In this document: piece by piece, positions 61,276 through 64,000 of the stretch
Numbering within the stretch: the stretch's first letter is position 1
Layout of the letters: each line of letters begins with the position of its first letter
NCBI GenBank assembly: GCA_963725645.1
Contig: CAVRZD010000005.1
Span: 1-64,000, forward strand
Direction: 5' to 3'
Source: JALYZC01 sp963725645
GTDB taxonomy: Bacteria; Actinomycetota; Thermoleophilia; Solirubrobacterales; Solirubrobacteraceae
DNA: 64,000 nucleotides
Position numbers and translations under genes: made by a program
The notes under the pieces: model-generated
Databases searched by the model: none
Told to the model about the DNA's origin: nothing
The model's input: only the letters and a program-made list of their open reading frames with translations

Positions 61276-61686
61276 ATGCCCGAGTTCCACGACACCGCCA
61301 CCACGCAGGCGCCACCCGAGGAGGTGTGGAAGATCCTCTACGACCCGGCGCGCTTCCCCGAGTGGTGGTCGGGGATCGGCACCGTCGAGGCCGAGGCCAG
61401 CGCGGAGGGCGAGACGAAGTACACGATGTACCCGGATGGCTACCCCGACTTCCCCATGCCGCAGCTGCTCCGGACCGACCGCGCGGACGGCCGCGTGTCG
61501 GTGTCCTGCCTGGTCTCGGACCTGCGCTTCGAGTGGCGCCTGGAGCCGCTGGGTGAGGGCGAGGAGGGGACGCGCATCAGTGTCGACGTCGAGATCCCCG
61601 AGGCGGAGGCGCACCGCCTCGACACCCAGCGCGAGGCGATCAGCTCGTCGCTGGGGAACCTGGCCGAGCTGGCAGCCGGGGCCTAG
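61276..61686 (+). CDS. SRPBCC/polyketide-cyclase-like protein
   Basis: 136 aa from ATG 61276, 26 nt after the regulator stop. TATTQAPPEEVWKILYDPAR, FPEWWSGIGTVEAE and RISVDVEIPEAEAH show the START/SRPBCC lipid- or ligand-binding fold. The WWSGIGTV segment lines the cavity. It may be cotranscribed with the SARP regulator. Its stop overlaps that of the convergent rpsT gene at CTAG. Confidence 0.9.
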   Translation: MPEFHDTATTQAPPEEVWKILYDPARFPEWWSGIGTVEAEASAEGETKYTMYPDGYPDFPMPQLLRTDRADGRVSVSCLVSDLRFEWRLEPLGEGEEGTRISVDVEIPEAEAHRLDTQREAISSSLGNLAELAAGA

Positions 61687-61955
61687 GAGCCGCCGGCGCC
61701 GGCGGCGAGGCGCGCAGCGCGCGCCTTCTTGCGAGCGCCGTTGTTGCGGTGCAGCGCGCGGCGCTTGACGGCCTTGTCGATCGCTCCGCACCAGCTCGCG
61801 GTGCTCGGCCTGCGGCCTGCTCGCCGTCGCCGGCCTCGACCGCGTCCTCCAGGCGGCGGAAGTACGTCTTGATCGCGCGAGGTGTAGCGGCGGTTCTCGA
61901 GCCGCTCGCGCTCGGCGCGCTGGATGCGCTTCTTCTGTGAGTGGATGTTGGCCAT
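61683..61955 (-). CDS. rpsT: 30S ribosomal protein S20 (two frameshifts)
   Basis: About 90 aa. MANIHSQKKRIQRAERERLE and RRYTS begin S20, and IDKAVKRRALHRNNGARKKA ends it. Two extra bases, near 61880 and 61786, put the middle (AIKTYFRRLEDAVEAGD, GEQAAAEHRELVRS) in another frame; together with the ends it is a normal S20. The protein binds 16S rRNA early in assembly. Located between holA and murJ/lepA, as in many bacteria. Confidence 0.92.
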   Translation of the reverse strand: MANIHSQKKRIQRAERERLENRRYTSRDQDVLPPPGGRGRGRRRRAGRRPSTASWCGAIDKAVKRRALHRNNGARKKARAARLAAGAGGS

Positions 61956-61965
61956 GACAGCGACT

Positions 61966-62000
61966 CGCCGCGGTCGAGCCGCGGCGGCGCGCCGTACTAT
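61966..62000 (+). promoter_or_regulatory. 8-bp inverted repeat and minus-10 TACTAT before murJ
   Basis: CGCCGCGG (61966-61973) and CCGCGGCG (61979-61986) pair perfectly around TCGAG. TACTAT (61995-62000) lies 10 nt before GTG 62011. The repeat sits between the divergent rpsT and murJ starts and may be an operator or a leader hairpin. Confidence 0.4.
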
Positions 62001-62010
62001 AGCGCGGCTC

Positions 62011-63708
62011 GTGCCCGCCCGACACCGTCCGTCACGAGCCGCGAAGCGCCCGCGGCGGAGGCCGCCGTGCCGCCTCGACCCCGCCGCCGCCGGATCTCGC
62101 CGTCAACACGGCGATCTTCTCGATCGCGACCGGGCTCTCGCGGATCGCCGGGCTCGTGCGCGAGATCGTCGCCTCGAGCTACTTCGGCACGAGCGGCGCC
62201 GTTCTCGGCGTTCACGATCGCGTTCCAGATCCCGAACCTGCTGCGCGCAGCTGTTCGCCGACTGCCGCGCTGTCCGGCGGCGTTCGTGCCCGTGTTCACG
62301 GAGCTGCTGGAGAAGGGCCGCAAGCGCGAGGCGCTTCCGGCTCGCCTCGACGCTGTTCTTCGCTGATCCTCGTCGTGCTCGGGCGCGATCACGGCGCTCT
62401 TCATGCTCGCCGCGCCGGCTGATCATGCCGCTGTTCACCGGCGACACGTTCAGCGCCGAGCTGCGATCAGCTGACGGTCGGCCTCTCGCAGGTGCTGTTC
62501 CCGATCGTGGTGCTGCTCGGCGCTCAACGGCCTGTTCGTCGGGATCCTCAACGCCTACGACCACTTCACGATCCCGGCGCTCGCGCCGCTGGTCTGGAAC
62601 CTCGTGATCATCGCGCTGCTGGTCGTCGCTCAAGCCGCTGTTCCACGGGCCGCGACCAGCTCTACGCCTACGCGATCGCCGTGCTCGTCGGCACCGATCG
62701 TGCAGTTCCTGCTGCGCGCTGCCCGTCCTGCTGCCACGCTCGGGTTCCGGCTTCACTGTCAGCTTCGACTGGCGCGACCCGCGCGTCGAGCAGGTGCTGA
62801 AGCTGATGCTGCCGGTGACGATCGGCGCTCGGCGTCATCAACTTCGACCTCGCTGATCAACTCGACGCTCGGCTCGCTCGTCTCCGACCAGGCGCCGCGC
62901 GCGATCGACGCCGCCTTCCGCATCTACATGCTGCCGCAGGGCATGTTCAGCGTCGCGCTGGCGACGGTGCTGTTCCCGACGCTCGCGCGCTTCGCCGCGC
63001 GCGGCGACCTCGACCGGCCTGCGGAGCGACGATGCGCGCAACGGCATGCGCCAGATCTTCCTGCTGCTGATCCCCGCGGCCGTGCTCACGTGGTGCTCGC
63101 GACGCCGATCACGCGGCTGTCTACCAGCGCGGCGCGTTCGGGACGTCCTCGACCGACGCAGGTCTCCGAGGCGCTGTTCTGGTTCTCGCTTCTCGCTGCC
63201 GCTCAGCGGCGTCAACCTGCTGCTCACGCGCACGTTCTTCTCGCTCCAGCGGCCGTGGCGGCCGACCGCGCTCGCCGCCGCAACGTCGGCGGTCAACGTC
63301 GCGCGTGTCGCTCGCGCTCTACAAGCCGTTCGGGCATCGCCGGCGCTGGTGATCGGCACGGTGGTCGGCAACGCTCGGGATGACGGCTCGGGCAGGCGTA
63401 CTCCTGCGCCGCGCAGCTGCACGGCGCTCGAGGGCCGGCGCACGCGCATGATCGTGACGGCGCAGGTCCTCGGTCGCGTCGGTGCTGCTCGCGCGTGGTC
63501 ACGTACGGCGTCTGGTACGGGCTCGACCACGCGCTCGGGCGCTCGCTGGTCGGCGCAGATCGTGTCCGTGTTGGCGCGGGATCGCGGCCGGGCTTCACCG
63601 TCTACGCGGCGGCCGTGACCGCGATGCACGTGCCGGAGGCGCACCAGATCCGCGAGCTGGTGCAGCGCCGCTTCCGGGCCGCCAGCGGCGGGCGCGCGGC
63701 CGCCCTAA
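62011..63708 (+). CDS. murJ: MurJ/MviN lipid II flippase (many frameshifts)
   Basis: Pieces in all three frames join to one MVF-family membrane protein: NTAIFSIATGLSRIAGLVRE, then SAFTIAFQIPNLLR, VPVFTELLEKGRKREA, LFPIVVLLGLNGLFVGILNA, DLLINSTLGSLVSDQAPRAI, FRIYMLPQGMFSVALATVL and GVNLLLTRTFFSLQRPW. It flips lipid II outward for wall synthesis. More than fifteen one-base changes occur, most of them CC to CGC (for example 62247, 62333, 62362, 62522, 62628). Start GTG 62011 and end TAA 63708 are my best estimates. I think the gene is intact in the organism. Confidence 0.85.
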
Positions 63709-63723
63709 CCTGTGGCGGCCGAC

Positions 63724-64000
<277 letters not shown>

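Overview
The window is very GC-rich (single 60-base lines usually count 70-75% G+C), gene-dense, single-copy chromosomal DNA. Its gene orders (tig-clpP-clpX-valS-folC; ndk-maf-mreBCD-mrdA-rodA-rng-rplU-rpmA-obgE-proB-proA-nadD-rsfS; leuS-comEA-comEC-holA-rpsT-murJ-lepA), frequent GTG starts and 4-nt stop/start overlaps point to a high-GC actinobacterium. My best guess is class Thermoleophilia, order Solirubrobacterales; that assignment is inference from gene order, not a search. I see no rRNA, CRISPR array, IS element or prophage. One tRNA (Ala-GGC) is present.

Layout. 0.2-6.6 kb: a catabolic and regulatory cluster, with a TPR-LuxR regulator and a hydrolase fold lacking catalytic residues, divergent from a Baeyer-Villiger-type flavin monooxygenase, then a citryl-CoA lyase-like protein and an acyl-CoA ligase. 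6.7-12.5 kb: truncated haemoglobin, DUF202 protein, unknown protein, secreted sulfatase, SDR, aldo/keto reductase, rhodanese. 12.5-20.9 kb: trigger factor, ClpP, ClpX, an XRE-nucleotidyltransferase cassette on the other strand, ValS, FolC and a 39-aa membrane peptide. 20.9-30.9 kb: zinc-ribbon membrane protein, Ndk, Maf, the rod-shape operon mreBCD-mrdA-rodA, RNase E/G, L21 and L27. 30.9-33 kb: an insert of three accessory genes separating rpmA from obgE. 33-37.8 kb: ObgE, ProB, ProA, NadD, RsfS. 37.8-42.5 kb: accessory region with a lipoprotein intradiol dioxygenase, SnoaL-like proteins, an HD-GYP/LuxR regulator, a structured non-coding stretch, and a tRNA-Ala embedded in the same open frame as a PD-(D/E)XK nuclease and a Phd-like antitoxin fragment. 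42.6-47.5 kb: Glu/Leu-type dehydrogenase, coiled-coil protein, PilT ATPase, epoxide hydrolase, SnoaL protein. 47.5-55.2 kb: LeuS, nitroreductase, LOG-like protein, ComEA, ComEC, HolA. 55.2-61.7 kb: glycosyltransferase, a DUF1326-DUF2182 pair plus SnoaL protein divergent from a large SARP-type (BTAD) regulator, and an SRPBCC protein. 61.7-64 kb: rpsT, murJ and the start of lepA.

How they work together. The central blocks are housekeeping: protein quality control, cell elongation, ribosome assembly, proline and NAD synthesis, and DNA uptake. The more novel content is regulatory. The LuxR/monooxygenase intergenic region carries the same operator-plus-minus-10 arrangement in both directions. The BTAD regulator faces the DUF1326-DUF2182 operon across three 11-bp-spaced TCAA(G/A)C repeats, as expected for a SARP site. 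The XRE-nucleotidyltransferase cassette carries an inverted repeat inside its own promoter. Many starts lie 6-10 nt after a TANNNT hexamer, which suggests leaderless transcripts.

Data quality. At least thirteen genes are broken by one-base indels, many of them insertions that turn CC into CGC or GG into GCG. They are densest at 6.12-6.50 kb and 61.7-64 kb. I treat these as probable sequence errors and give corrected gene spans; residue numbers after a frameshift are approximate.
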